This document shows, piece after piece, positions 35,345-44,384 of a stretch of DNA of 57,366 bases (position 1 is its first letter; each line of letters opens with the position of its first letter). The stretch is from the NCBI GenBank assembly GCA_003241815.1, contig QBLV01000001.1, positions 49,402 to 106,767 of the forward strand, given 5' to 3'. Source of the stretch: Hyphomicrobiales bacterium. GTDB lineage: Bacteria > Pseudomonadota > Alphaproteobacteria > Rhizobiales > Beijerinckiaceae. The translations under genes and the position numbers were made by a program. Below the pieces are notes generated by a model. That model had not been told where the DNA came from. It was given only the letters and a program-made list of their open reading frames with translations, and ran no database searches.

Positions 35345-35364
35345 ATGAGAAGTCCGCCTCGTCC

Positions 35365-36798
35365 TCAACCGTGCTTGTGGACGATCGTCTTGGTCACCGC
35401 GAACTCCTCCAGCGCGGCAAAACCCTTTTCGCGGCCATGGCCGCTCTTGCCGGTGCCCCCGAACGGCAGTTCGATGCCGCCACCAGCGCCATAGCCGTTG
35501 ATGAAAACCTGGCCGGCCCGCACCTTCTTGGCGACGCGCTGCTGGCGCCCGCCGTCCTTCGTCCACACCGCCGCGACGAGACCGTAATCGGTGGAGTTCG
35601 CCAGCTTGATCGCATCCGCTTCGTCGCTGAAGGGGAAGGCGGCGAGCACCGGCCCGAACACCTCCTCCTGCTCCAGCCGGTTGCCGCGCGGCACCTTCCC
35701 GAACAGCGTCGGCGTCACGTAGAAGCCGCCATTCGGCACGCCCTGCGCGATCTGCCCCTCGGCGATCACCGGGATGCCCGCCTCGCGCGCCTGGTCGATG
35801 AAGCTCTGCACGCGGCCGCGCTGCTTGGCGTTGATCACCGGGCCGCAATCGAGGTCCATCTCCGGCGTGCCGGCGCGCAGCTTGGTGAATTCCTTGGCGA
35901 CCGCCCCCATGAACTCGTCATAGACGCGCTCCTGCACCAACACGCGCGAGCCGGCCGAGCAGGTCTGCCCGGTGTTCTGGACGATCGCCTTGCAGACGAT
36001 CGGCACGGCGGCGTCGAAATCGGCATCGTCGAAGACGATCTGGGGCGATTTGCCGCCGAGTTCGAGCGTGCAGGGGATGAGATGCTCGGCGCAGGCATGC
36101 TGCACCATCTTGCCGACCTCGGGCGAGCCGGTGAAGGACATGAAGTCGACACCGTGATGAGCGGAGAGCGCCGCGCCCGCCTCATGGCCGCGCCCGGTGA
36201 CGATGTTGATCGCGCCATCAGGAAAACCGACCTCAGAGGCCAGCACGGCAAGCCGCAGCGCCGTCTGGCAGGCCTCTTCGGCCGGCTTCAACACGACGGC
36301 GTTGCCCATCGCCAGCGCCGCCGTCAGCGAGCGCCCGAACATCTGCGCCGGGTAGTTCCAGGGCAGGATGTGGCCGGTGACGCCATGCGGCTCGTGGATA
36401 ACGTTGACGCTGTAGCCGTTGAGGAAGGGAATGACGTGCCCGTGGACCTTGTCGGCGGCGCCGCCATAGAACTCGAAATAGCGCGCGGTCGCTTCGATAT
36501 CGGCCCTCGCCTGCGCCATCGGCTTGCCGGTGTCCTGCGCCTCGGTACGGGCGAGTTCGTCGAAGTTGTCGAGCACCTTCAAGCCGAGCTTGGCGATCAG
36601 CCGGCCGCGCTCGGCCGCCGTCAACCTGCCCCACGCGCCCTCATAAGCGCCGCGCGCCGCCTTCACGGCGTCGTCGATGTCCTCAGCCGTGCCGCAGGCG
36701 ATGCGGGTGAACTCCTCGCCGGTCGCGGGCGCCAGCACGGCCATGGTCTCGCCGCTGCGGCCCGCCACATGGCGGCCGTTGATGAAATGCTGGGTCAT
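35365..36798 (-). CDS. NAD(P)-dependent aldehyde dehydrogenase
   Basis: The 477-aa enzyme shows GHILPWNYPAQ, FTGSPEVGKMV, the base glutamate in LELGGKSP, the catalytic cysteine in NTGQTCSAGSR, EEVFGPVL and ELPFGGTGKSGHGREKG. The ATG at 36798 has GGAGAATTC just upstream; the track start at 36846 adds a non-conserved tail. It is the last gene of the Liv transport group, 57 bp after livF, so it likely oxidises an aldehyde derived from the imported compound. It is related to, but clearly distinct from, the ALDH at 24999. Confidence 0.92.
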   Translation of the reverse strand: MTQHFINGRHVAGRSGETMAVLAPATGEEFTRIACGTAEDIDDAVKAARGAYEGAWGRLTAAERGRLIAKLGLKVLDNFDELARTEAQDTGKPMAQARADIEATARYFEFYGGAADKVHGHVIPFLNGYSVNVIHEPHGVTGHILPWNYPAQMFGRSLTAALAMGNAVVLKPAEEACQTALRLAVLASEVGFPDGAINIVTGRGHEAGAALSAHHGVDFMSFTGSPEVGKMVQHACAEHLIPCTLELGGKSPQIVFDDADFDAAVPIVCKAIVQNTGQTCSAGSRVLVQERVYDEFMGAVAKEFTKLRAGTPEMDLDCGPVINAKQRGRVQSFIDQAREAGIPVIAEGQIAQGVPNGGFYVTPTLFGKVPRGNRLEQEEVFGPVLAAFPFSDEADAIKLANSTDYGLVAAVWTKDGGRQQRVAKKVRAGQVFINGYGAGGGIELPFGGTGKSGHGREKGFAALEEFAVTKTIVHKHG

Positions 36799-36855
36799 AG
36801 GAATTCTCCGAATGCGACAACTGGTGGTTTCTGTTTCAGGAACCACCTCTACGAA

Positions 36856-37557
36856 CTAATGCAGCCCTGCCGCTTCGAGCGAACTCGCCGCCAGGCCGCC
36901 GGCCACCTCCGTGACCTCGCCCCGCTCGATCGCATAGGCGCGCTCGGCGAAGCTGCGGAGCAGACTGGGGTTGGATTCGGTGATGAGCAACGCGATCTCG
37001 GGATGGCTGTCGCGCAGCGCGCGCAGGGCGGCCGCATAGCGCTGCGCCAGCACCGGGGCCAGCCCCTGGAACGGCTCGTCGAGCAGGATGATGCGTTGCC
37101 CCACCATCAGCGCCCGCGCCAGCGCTGCCATCTTGCCCTGACCGCCCGAGAGCCCTGCCGCTGCGCGGTGGCGCAGATCGGCCAGTTCCGGCAGCACCTG
37201 GTAGATGCCTTCCAGGCGCCTGGCGATCTCGGCGCCCGGCACCTTCATCACCTCGGCCGGCAGGCGGATGTTTTCCTCGATCGAGAAGCTAGAAAACAGC
37301 CGCCGATCCTCCGGCGCATAGCCGATGCCGAGCCGCGGCCGTTCATGGGGCGGCATCGTCAGGATCGGCCGGCCGTCGAAGGCGATCGTGCCCTCCGTCA
37401 CCGTCATGAAGCCCATGATGGCGCGCAGCAGGCTCGTCTTGCCGGCGCCGTTGCGCCCGATCAGCGCCACGGTCGCGCCCTCGGCCAGCGCGAAATCGAC
37501 CTTGCGCAGCACCTGCACGCCTTCGATCACCGCTGAAAGTCCACTGATCTCCAGCAT
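36856..37557 (-). CDS. Branched-chain-type ABC transporter ATPase, LivF-like
   Basis: The 233-aa ATPase has Walker A LIGRNGAGKTSLLRA, the LivF phrase GIGYAPEDRRLFSSFSIEENI, signature LSGGQGKMAALARAL and Walker B IILLDEPFQGLAP. The LivF family energises import of branched-chain amino acids or other small carboxylates. The ITESNP after Walker B replaces the usual switch histidine region (normally VEQN), a small deviation. It lies three bases after livG. Confidence 0.92.
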   Translation of the reverse strand: MLEISGLSAVIEGVQVLRKVDFALAEGATVALIGRNGAGKTSLLRAIMGFMTVTEGTIAFDGRPILTMPPHERPRLGIGYAPEDRRLFSSFSIEENIRLPAEVMKVPGAEIARRLEGIYQVLPELADLRHRAAAGLSGGQGKMAALARALMVGQRIILLDEPFQGLAPVLAQRYAAALRALRDSHPEIALLITESNPSLLRSFAERAYAIERGEVTEVAGGLAASSLEAAGLH

Positions 37558-37560
37558 GGC

Positions 37561-38310
37561 CTAGACTCCCACCCCGATCACCGTCTCACGCACCTCGGGA
37601 TGGTTCAGGATCTCGTCGGGCGTGCCTTCCAGCGCGATGCGCCCGCCCGACCAGACCGCGACGCGGCTGGCGTAGCGCGCGACCACGTCCATGTCGTGCT
37701 CGACGAAGATCGCGGTCGTGGCGCGCGCATCGAGCGCGCGCGCCAGCGTGTCCATGACCTGGAACTTCTCATGGCTGGAGACGCCCGAGGTCGGCTCGTC
37801 CATGAAGATGAGCTTGGGGTCGAGCGCCAGCGCCACCGCGATGTCGATGAGCTTGCGCATGCCCTCCGGCAGCTCCCGCACCGGGCGCTCGGCGGTGTCG
37901 CGGAGGCCCACGCTGTCGAGCAGCGCGATCATCTCCTCGCGCTTCGGGTGGCGGTCAAGCCGCAGGAAGGGGGACCAGGTGCCCTCGCGCGCGCTCAGCG
38001 CCAGCAGCAGGTTCTCCATCACCGTATTGTCGGTGAAGAGCTGCGGGATCTGGAAGGAGCGGCCGATGCCGCGCCGTGTGATCGCGCGCGGCGACAGGGC
38101 CGTGACGTCCTGCCCGGCGAAAACGACGCTGCCCGACTGCGGCTTCAGATAGCCGGTGCAGAGGTTGATGAAGGTCGTCTTGCCCGCTCCATTGGGGCCG
38201 ATGATGGCGATGCGCTCATTGGCGCGCACGCTCAGGCTCGCGCCGTTGGCGGCCAGCACGCCGCCGAAGCGCAGTTCGAGGTCGCGCGCCTCGAGGATAA
38301 ACTCGCTCAT
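37561..38310 (-). CDS. Branched-chain-type ABC transporter ATPase, LivG-like
   Basis: The 249-aa ATPase has Walker A IIGPNGAGKTTFINLCTG, Q-loop SFQIPQLF, Walker B LIFMDEPTSGVS and the histidine in VEHDMDVV. The signature position reads LPEGMRKLIDIA instead of LSGGQ, a variant known in LivG-like proteins. The ATG at 38310 overlaps the livM stop by four bases. The track start at 38568 is a shadow extension into livM. Confidence 0.92.
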   Translation of the reverse strand: MSEFILEARDLELRFGGVLAANGASLSVRANERIAIIGPNGAGKTTFINLCTGYLKPQSGSVVFAGQDVTALSPRAITRRGIGRSFQIPQLFTDNTVMENLLLALSAREGTWSPFLRLDRHPKREEMIALLDSVGLRDTAERPVRELPEGMRKLIDIAVALALDPKLIFMDEPTSGVSSHEKFQVMDTLARALDARATTAIFVEHDMDVVARYASRVAVWSGGRIALEGTPDEILNHPEVRETVIGVGV

Positions 38311-39275
38311 GGCGCGGTCTCCTTTGGCGCAGTCTCCTTTGGCGCGGATTTGCGCTTGCGGCCCGCGATCAGCCCGTAAAGCCCGCTCGGCGCGAAGAAG
38401 ATGATCACGAGCAGCATCACGCCCAGCACCGCATGCCAGGTCTCGGGCGCATGGACCGCCGCGTATCCGCGGATGATCTGGAACATCAGCGCGCCCAGGA
38501 AGGGCCCCGCCACGCCACCGACCCCGCCCAGGATGGCGATGAAGACGAACTCGCCCGAGCGAACCCAATAGGCCAGTTCCGGCGTGACATGGCCCGAAAC
38601 CAGCGCGATGATCGCCCCGCCCAAACCCGCCAGCAGACCCGAGAGCAGATAGGCCCCGTAGAGCACCTTGCGGCTGGAGACGCCGAGATATTCCAGCCGC
38701 GTCTCGTTGGACTTGATCGCCTCCAGCGCCTTGCCGCCGGGCGAGAGCAGATAGCGGGCGACGCCGAGAGCCGCGGTCACCGCCAACGCCAGGGTGATGT
38801 AGAACATCCAGAACTCGAAGGTTTCGCGCTCCAGCGTCATGCCCGCCAGCGTCGGCCGCGGCACGCGCTTGCCGTCGGCGCCGCCGGTGACCGAGAACAG
38901 CTTCTCCAAGAGCGAGAAGAACACCATCGAGATGGCGAGGTTGAGCATGCCGAAGAAGATCGCCCGGTAGCGCACGATGAAGAGCCCGACCAGGGCGGCG
39001 ACCAGGCCCGAGGCGGCCGTTGCGATCGGCACCAGCAGCAGCACCTCATGGCCGAAGCTCGCCGCCGCCATGAAGGCCACGACATAGGCCGAGAAGGCGA
39101 AGAACAGTCCATGGCCGAAGGACACCTGCCCCGCCCGCAGCAGGACGAGGATACCGAGCGCCGCCAGCCCCTCGCACAGCGCGACCGTCAGGATGACCGT
39201 CGACCAGGGCGAAACCACCGGGAAGACGATGAGCGCGATCAGAAGCGCCGCGCCGATGAGATACTGGCGCGCCAT
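38307..39275 (-). CDS. Branched-chain-type ABC transporter permease, LivM-like
   Basis: The 322-aa membrane protein shows LivM features: ALGILVLLRAGQVSFGHGLFF, KALEAIKSNETRLEYLGVSSRKV and GGVGGVAGPFLGALMF. The C-terminus after the last helix is basic and ends in a duplicated six-residue unit (APKETAPKETAP) caused by an 18-bp tandem repeat. It overlaps livH by one base and livG by four. Confidence 0.92.
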   Translation of the reverse strand: MARQYLIGAALLIALIVFPVVSPWSTVILTVALCEGLAALGILVLLRAGQVSFGHGLFFAFSAYVVAFMAAASFGHEVLLLVPIATAASGLVAALVGLFIVRYRAIFFGMLNLAISMVFFSLLEKLFSVTGGADGKRVPRPTLAGMTLERETFEFWMFYITLALAVTAALGVARYLLSPGGKALEAIKSNETRLEYLGVSSRKVLYGAYLLSGLLAGLGGAIIALVSGHVTPELAYWVRSGEFVFIAILGGVGGVAGPFLGALMFQIIRGYAAVHAPETWHAVLGVMLLVIIFFAPSGLYGLIAGRKRKSAPKETAPKETAP

Positions 39276-40180
39276 CAGACTTTCCTCGTCTGCAGCGTCG
39301 TGAACAGCCCTTCCGGCTTGATCAGCAGCACTACGACCATGATCAGATAGGGTATCAGCACGTCGAACTCCGGTGCGAAGTACACGGCCGCCGAACGTCC
39401 CAGCCCGATCATCAGCGCGGCGACCGCCGCCCCTTCGATGCGTCCCAGCCCCGCCGTCGCGGCAACCGCGAAGGACAGCACGATCATGCCGGAGCCGATG
39501 CCCGGCGTCAGCGAGGTCGTCGCCGAGGAGAGCGCGCCGCCCAGCGCCGCCAGAGACGCCCCGATCATGAAGGTGAAGAGATAGATGCGCGTCGCATTGA
39601 TGCCCATCGCCATCGCCGCCTCGCGATCCTGCGTCACAGCGACGATCGCGCGGCCAAAGGAGGTCCGCCGCAGGAACAGCCGCAGGCCGACCAGTACCGC
39701 GAGCGCTACCAGCGGGATCAGGATGAGCTGGTAATTGGTGTAGTAGATGCCGAAGACCTCGATCGTGCCGAGCCAGTTCATCGGCGCATTGGCAAACAGG
39801 GGCTGCGTGCCGAAGACGACCTTCTGTGCATCTTCCAGGATCATGAAGACGGCGAAGGTGACCAGCAGTTGCAGGACCTCTTCCTTGCCGTAGATCCGCC
39901 GCAGCAGCAGCGCCTCCACCGTACCGCCGACGACGACGCCGACGAGGATCGCCGATATCAGAAACAGCGGGAAAGCGAGCCAGGTGGGCAACCCCATCCC
40001 CGCCGCCGCAAGCACGGCGCTGGCGGCGACATAGGCGCCGATCGCGTAAAACGAGCCATGGGCGACGTTGAGCACGCCGAGCACACCGAAGATCAGCGAC
40101 AGCCCAACCGCCACGAGAAAGAGCAGCGAGCCATAGGCGAGGCCGTCGAGCGCGGCGAGGAAGAGCATTTCAGGAGGCAT
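39275..40180 (-). CDS. Branched-chain-type ABC transporter permease, LivH-like
   Basis: The 301-aa permease carries LDGLAYGSLLFLVAVGLSLIFGVLGVLNVAHGSFYAIGAY, the LivH hallmark, and DREAAMAMGINATRIYLFTF in the coupling loop. The ATG at 40180 is chosen over the track start at 40222, since the conserved part starts at once. It follows the binding-protein gene after an inverted repeat, and begins the tightly overlapping H-M-G-F set. Confidence 0.92.
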   Translation of the reverse strand: MPPEMLFLAALDGLAYGSLLFLVAVGLSLIFGVLGVLNVAHGSFYAIGAYVAASAVLAAAGMGLPTWLAFPLFLISAILVGVVVGGTVEALLLRRIYGKEEVLQLLVTFAVFMILEDAQKVVFGTQPLFANAPMNWLGTIEVFGIYYTNYQLILIPLVALAVLVGLRLFLRRTSFGRAIVAVTQDREAAMAMGINATRIYLFTFMIGASLAALGGALSSATTSLTPGIGSGMIVLSFAVAATAGLGRIEGAAVAALMIGLGRSAAVYFAPEFDVLIPYLIMVVVLLIKPEGLFTTLQTRKV

Positions 40181-40252
40181 TGGAGCTCGTTCGTCAGAGG
40201 TGATGCGACCGGCTGCCGTCATGTTGAGAGGGAGCGCTGCGTCCTAGGGCCG

Positions 40253-40335
40253 GCGTCATAGTCGGGCTTGACCCGACCATCTCGTAAACCAGAAATCTGG
40301 TCGTGAGATTCTCGAGTCAAGCCCGAGAATGACGC
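40253..40335. repeat. 83-bp imperfect inverted repeat between livK-like and livH-like genes
   Basis: Ends GCGTCAT/ATGACGC enclose two inverted, roughly 80% identical 40-bp units, each with an internal GGGCTTGA-type palindrome, meeting at ACCAGA-AA-TCTGGT. In RNA it could fold into one long cruciform and reduce transcription from the binding-protein gene into the permease genes. It is related to the hairpin at 35314. Confidence 0.8.
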
Positions 40336-40368
40336 TTGCTGATGGCCCTGCAGCGAGGGAGCCGGCCC

Positions 40369-41673
40369 TTACTTCGAATAGTCGAAGGTCTCGATGGACT
40401 TGTCGTTGACCAGGTCGAGCTTGGTCTTGGCGAACCACTCCAGCGACTTCTCGCCGACCGGCGTCGTCACCAGCTTGCCGGGATAGAGCGCCATCTTGTC
40501 ATAGACGGCGAAGGGGTATTCCGGCACGCGCTTGGTGGTCCCGAGCAGCTGGTCCTCGAGCCCCTGATGGTCCGAGCGGATCGTGATCGTCCCGGTCAGC
40601 GACTTGAATTCCAGCCCTTCGAAAGCGGCGATGACCTGCTCCTTGGTCGGCCATTTGCCGCCGTTCGCCGCACCAGCCTTCTCATAGGCCTTGGCGAGGC
40701 CGGTGACGGCCTGGTTCATGTGGAAGGTCGGATAGATCGGATAGACGTTGGTCTTGTCCCTGTACTTCTTCACGAAGCTCTGCATCTCGGCCGAGTTCTT
40801 GTGCTTGGGATGCAGGAAATAATGGTCGCCGCGCCCCCCGACGATCACGCCCTCTGGCATCACGGCACCCAGCCGCTCCATCGAGCTTTCAGCCAGAGGC
40901 AGGACGAAGGTGGACTGCTTCAACAGCCCGCGCGCCGCCGCCTGCTGGACGAAGGTGTCGAGATCGCCGCCCCAGGAGGTCGAGAGCACGACATCGGGCC
41001 GCAGCGCCGAGAGACGCGTGATTTCGGTCGAGAAATCGGGCGCGCCGAATTTCGGGAACAGCTCCGCGACGATCTTCACATCCGGCTTCAGCGCCTTCAG
41101 CCCGGCCTGGAACAGAGCCCAGGACTCACGGCCCCAGGCATAGTCCTGGTTGACCACCGCGATCGTCTTGAAGTCGGGCTTGGTCTTCATCAGGTAGAGC
41201 AGCGTCGCCATCATTTCGGCGCCAGCGTGGCCCTGGGTGCGGACCGAGTATTTCCACTTCCCCTCCTCGAAGATCGTCTGCGTACCGCAATCCCACATCA
41301 CGTTGACGACCTTGAGGTCCTCGGCGACGGGGGCGAGCGCGTTGCAGGAGCCAGACGAGATCGCGCCGAACATCACCTGCGCGCCCTGGTCCTGCACGAC
41401 GCGGCGATATTCCGAGATCAGCTGGTTGGTGCCCGCGCCCTCATCGACATAGACCGGCTTCACCGGCACGCCGAGGATGCCGCCCTTGGCGTTGAGCTCC
41501 TCGAAGAACAGGTCCGCCGCGTTCTTGCCCGGCACTCCGAAGACCGAGGCCGGCCCCGACAGGAAGGTCGCGATCCCGACCACGAGTTCCTTCGGCTTGT
41601 CCTGCGCCAGCGCCGGCAGCGCCATCAGCGCTCCCAAGGCGAATGCGACCGCAGCAGATCTCTTGATGGCCAT
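40369..41673 (-). CDS. Branched-chain-type ABC transporter substrate-binding protein, LivK-like
   Basis: The 434-aa periplasmic protein starts with a signal peptide (MAIKRSAAVAFALGALMALPALA, cut before QDKPKEL). It then follows the Peripla_BP_6 pattern: VGIATFLSGPASVFGVPGKNAADL, NAKGGILGVPVKPVY and AVVNQDYAWGRES. Family members bind amino acids, amides, aromatic or short-chain acids, so the ligand is open. The gene is first on the minus-strand transport transcript. It is divergent from the CoA-transferase operon with 249 bp between, a plausible shared promoter region. Confidence 0.92.
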   Translation of the reverse strand: MAIKRSAAVAFALGALMALPALAQDKPKELVVGIATFLSGPASVFGVPGKNAADLFFEELNAKGGILGVPVKPVYVDEGAGTNQLISEYRRVVQDQGAQVMFGAISSGSCNALAPVAEDLKVVNVMWDCGTQTIFEEGKWKYSVRTQGHAGAEMMATLLYLMKTKPDFKTIAVVNQDYAWGRESWALFQAGLKALKPDVKIVAELFPKFGAPDFSTEITRLSALRPDVVLSTSWGGDLDTFVQQAAARGLLKQSTFVLPLAESSMERLGAVMPEGVIVGGRGDHYFLHPKHKNSAEMQSFVKKYRDKTNVYPIYPTFHMNQAVTGLAKAYEKAGAANGGKWPTKEQVIAAFEGLEFKSLTGTITIRSDHQGLEDQLLGTTKRVPEYPFAVYDKMALYPGKLVTTPVGEKSLEWFAKTKLDLVNDKSIETFDYSK

Positions 41674-41922
41674 CGTTACCTCTCCCTGAATCGTTTCTGA
41701 AGCGCGCTCTTGGGCGGCACGCTGCGTGGAGCCCAGAGGGGTGCATGGGCGCTCCGGCGGGGCAAGTAGGATAAAACGATGAGGGCCATAGCGATTATCT
41801 ATGGAGGTTCGCGGACAGCGAGGATTTCGCTATGCCCCTCATCGCAAAACCCTATTTGACTTGGACCAGGGTTCGACGGCCCGTCTGGCACAATTGCGAC
41901 GGGAAGGCGGATCGCCGGGACG

Positions 41923-43113
41923 ATGACGGATGCCCTCGAGGGAATTCTGGTGGTGGCGCTGGAGCAGGCCGTGGCCGTTCCGAGCGCGACCTGCAAGCTC
42001 GCCGATGCCGGCGCGCGCGTCATAAAGCTTGAACGCGCCGAAGGCGATTTCGCACGCGGCTATGACGACTATGCAAAAGGCCTGTCCTCCTATTTCGTCT
42101 GGCTGAACCGCGGCAAGGAATCCTGCCGCGTCGATCTCAAGCAGGCCGACGACCGCGCCATGGTCGAGGCCATGCTCGCGCAAGCCGATATCTTCATCCA
42201 GAACCTCGCGCCCGGCGCCACGACGCGGCTGGGCTTGGGCGCCACCGAACTGCGCGCCCGCTATCCCCGTCTGATCACCTGCGACATCTCAGGCTACGCG
42301 CCGGGCACGCCCCACCACACCCGCAAGGCCTATGACCTCTTGGTGCAGGCTGAGTCCGGGCTCGCCGCCATCACCGGTACGCAAGCCTCGGGGCCATCGC
42401 GCATCGGCGTCTCGATCGCCGACATCGCCACCGGCCAGGCGGCCTATGCGGCGATCCTGGAGGCGCTACTGCGGCGTGCCCGGACGGGCCAGGGCTCGGC
42501 CATCCAGCTCTCCTTGTTCGATACGCTGGGCGACCTGATGAACGTGCCCTATCTGACGCGGCGCTACGGCGGCATCGAGCCGCCGCGGCTGGGGCTCGCC
42601 CACCCGTCCATCGCCCCCTATGGCGTCTTTGCGACAGCCGACGGCGATGTGCTGATCTCGATCCAGAGCGAGCGCGAATGGCAGATTCTCGCCCGTGAGG
42701 TTCTGGGCAGCACGCGGCTCGCCGAAGACGCGCGCTTTGCAACCAATGTCCTGCGGGTACGGCAGCGCGAGACCGTGGACTGCGAGGTTCAGGCCTTGCT
42801 CACAAACCGCTCCTTCGCCGAGGTCACGGCCGCGCTCGATCGCTACGCCATCGCCTATGGCACCGTCTCCAGCGTCGGCGATCTGATCACGCATCCGGCT
42901 GCGACCGCCCTGCCCGTGCCGACGACGTCCGGCCCCGTCGAGGTCCTCGCGCCGCCCGCCCTCGTCGATGGACAGCGCGTCCGGATGCGGCCCGTGCCGG
43001 CACTCGGCCAGCATGACCAGGCGCTTCGGGCGGAATTCGGCAGCCGATCGCAGAGCCCCAGAACCTCCGCGTCATCCCGGGCAAGCGCAGCGCAGACCCG
43101 GGATCCATCGTAG
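41923..43113 (+). CDS. CaiB/BaiF family (type III) CoA-transferase
   Basis: The 396-aa protein has family features: VVALEQAVAVPSATCKLADAGARVIKLER, LNRGKESCRVDLK, QNLAPGATTRLGLG and the catalytic aspartate in RKAYDLLVQAESGL. GVSIADIATGQAAYAAILEAL and APYGVFATADGDV follow. It would move CoA between carboxylic acids, activating the acid for the dehydrogenase encoded next. The last 20 or so residues (after ALRAEFG) are encoded by an intergenic-type palindromic repeat, so the original C-terminus has been replaced or extended. Confidence 0.93.
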   Translation: MTDALEGILVVALEQAVAVPSATCKLADAGARVIKLERAEGDFARGYDDYAKGLSSYFVWLNRGKESCRVDLKQADDRAMVEAMLAQADIFIQNLAPGATTRLGLGATELRARYPRLITCDISGYAPGTPHHTRKAYDLLVQAESGLAAITGTQASGPSRIGVSIADIATGQAAYAAILEALLRRARTGQGSAIQLSLFDTLGDLMNVPYLTRRYGGIEPPRLGLAHPSIAPYGVFATADGDVLISIQSEREWQILAREVLGSTRLAEDARFATNVLRVRQRETVDCEVQALLTNRSFAEVTAALDRYAIAYGTVSSVGDLITHPAATALPVPTTSGPVEVLAPPALVDGQRVRMRPVPALGQHDQALRAEFGSRSQSPRTSASSRASAAQTRDPS

Positions 43114-43181
43114 AGCGCAACGCTTTGCGATGGGTCCCGGATCGGCGCCGCTTTCGCGGCTTGTCCGTGATGACGCGGAGG
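43064..43181. repeat. 118-bp inverted repeat spanning the CoA-transferase 3' end
   Basis: Outer arms CCTCCGCGTCATC and GATGACGCGGAGG, with 21 of 23 outer positions complementary. An inner pair runs CCCGGGATCCATCG against CGATGGGTCCCGGAT. The stop codon at 43111-43113 lies inside it. Confidence 0.85.
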
Positions 43182-43212
43182 TTCATCGAACACGTCGGAA
43201 GAACAAGCGACC

Positions 43213-44370
43213 ATGCAACACGCATTAGACCATGCCGAGATCCGCGACGCGGTGGCCCGCCTCTGTTCCGGCTTCCCCGGCGAATACTGGCGCAGGCTCG
43301 ACCGCGAGATGGCCTATCCCACGGAGTTCGTCGCAGCCCTGACCGAGAGCGGCTTCCTCTCCGCGCTGATCCCGGAGGAATACGGTGGCGCGGGCCTGGC
43401 CCTCTCCGCCGCCGCCGTCATCATGGAAGAGATTCAGCGCCAGGGCTGCAACGGCGCCGCCTGCCACGCCCAGATGTATGTCATGGGCACGGTGCTGCGG
43501 CACGGCTCGGAAGCGCAGAAGCAGGCCTGGCTGCCGCGCATCGCCTCGGGAGAACTGCGCCTGCAGGCCTTCGGCGTGACCGAGCCGACGAGCGGCACCG
43601 ACACCACCAGCCTGCGCACGACAGCGCGCCGCGAGGGCGACCACTACATCGTCAACGGCCAGAAGATCTGGACCAGCCGCGCCGCGCAGTCGGATCTGAT
43701 GCTCCTGCTGGCGCGCACGACCCCGCGCGATCAGGTCGCAAAGCGAACTGACGGACTCTCGGTCTTCCTGCTCGACATGCGCGAGGCGCTACAGGCCGGC
43801 CTGACCATCCGGCCGATCCGTACGATGATGAACCACGCCACGACCGAGATTTTCTTCGACAATGTCCGCATTCCCGCCGAGAACCTCGTTGGCGAGGAGG
43901 GCAAGGGCTTTCGCTACATCCTATCGGGCATGAACGCCGAGCGCATCCTGATCGCGGCCGAATGCGTCGGTGACGCGAAATGGTTCATCGACAAGGCCTC
44001 GACTTACGCCAGGGAGCGGCAGGTCTTCGGCCGCCCGATCGGCCAGAATCAGGGCGTCCAGTTCCCGATCGCCAGGGCATACGCCAATATGCGCGCCGCC
44101 GAACTGATGGTGCGTGAGGCGATCAGGCTCTACGAGGCCGGCGAGAACGCAGGCGCCGAGGCCAACATGGCCAAGATGCTGGCGGCCGATGCTTCCTTCG
44201 AGGCGGCCAACGCCTGCATCCAGACCCATGGCGGCTTCGGTTTCGCCGAGGAATACGACATCGAGCGCAAGTTCCGCGAGACGCGGCTCTATCAGGTAGC
44301 GCCGATCTCGACCAACCTGATCCTGTCCTATCTCGCGGAGCATGTGCTCGGCATGCCGCGGTCGTATTGA
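43213..44370 (+). CDS. Acyl-CoA dehydrogenase
   Basis: The 385-aa flavoprotein shows the N-terminal IPEEYGGAGL, FAD-contacting FGVTEPTSGTDTTSLRTTA, NGQKIWTS and TEIFFDNVRIPAENLVGEEGKGF. QTHGGFGFAEEYDIERKFRETR lies near the end. At the usual catalytic EGT position the protein reads APIST, so that glutamate is absent. Glutamate 243 in GMNAERILIAAE lies where isovaleryl-CoA and long-chain enzymes have their base. It would insert an alpha,beta double bond into the CoA ester made by the upstream transferase. 99 bp with a palindrome precede it; the hydratase gene follows directly. Confidence 0.92.
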   Translation: MQHALDHAEIRDAVARLCSGFPGEYWRRLDREMAYPTEFVAALTESGFLSALIPEEYGGAGLALSAAAVIMEEIQRQGCNGAACHAQMYVMGTVLRHGSEAQKQAWLPRIASGELRLQAFGVTEPTSGTDTTSLRTTARREGDHYIVNGQKIWTSRAAQSDLMLLLARTTPRDQVAKRTDGLSVFLLDMREALQAGLTIRPIRTMMNHATTEIFFDNVRIPAENLVGEEGKGFRYILSGMNAERILIAAECVGDAKWFIDKASTYARERQVFGRPIGQNQGVQFPIARAYANMRAAELMVREAIRLYEAGENAGAEANMAKMLAADASFEAANACIQTHGGFGFAEEYDIERKFRETRLYQVAPISTNLILSYLAEHVLGMPRSY

Positions 44371-44384
44371 GGGCGCTTGCACAG

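Noticed and set aside
35296-37536. 746-aa plus-strand ORF opposite ALDH and livF
   Set aside because: Antisense to two well-supported genes, no domain.
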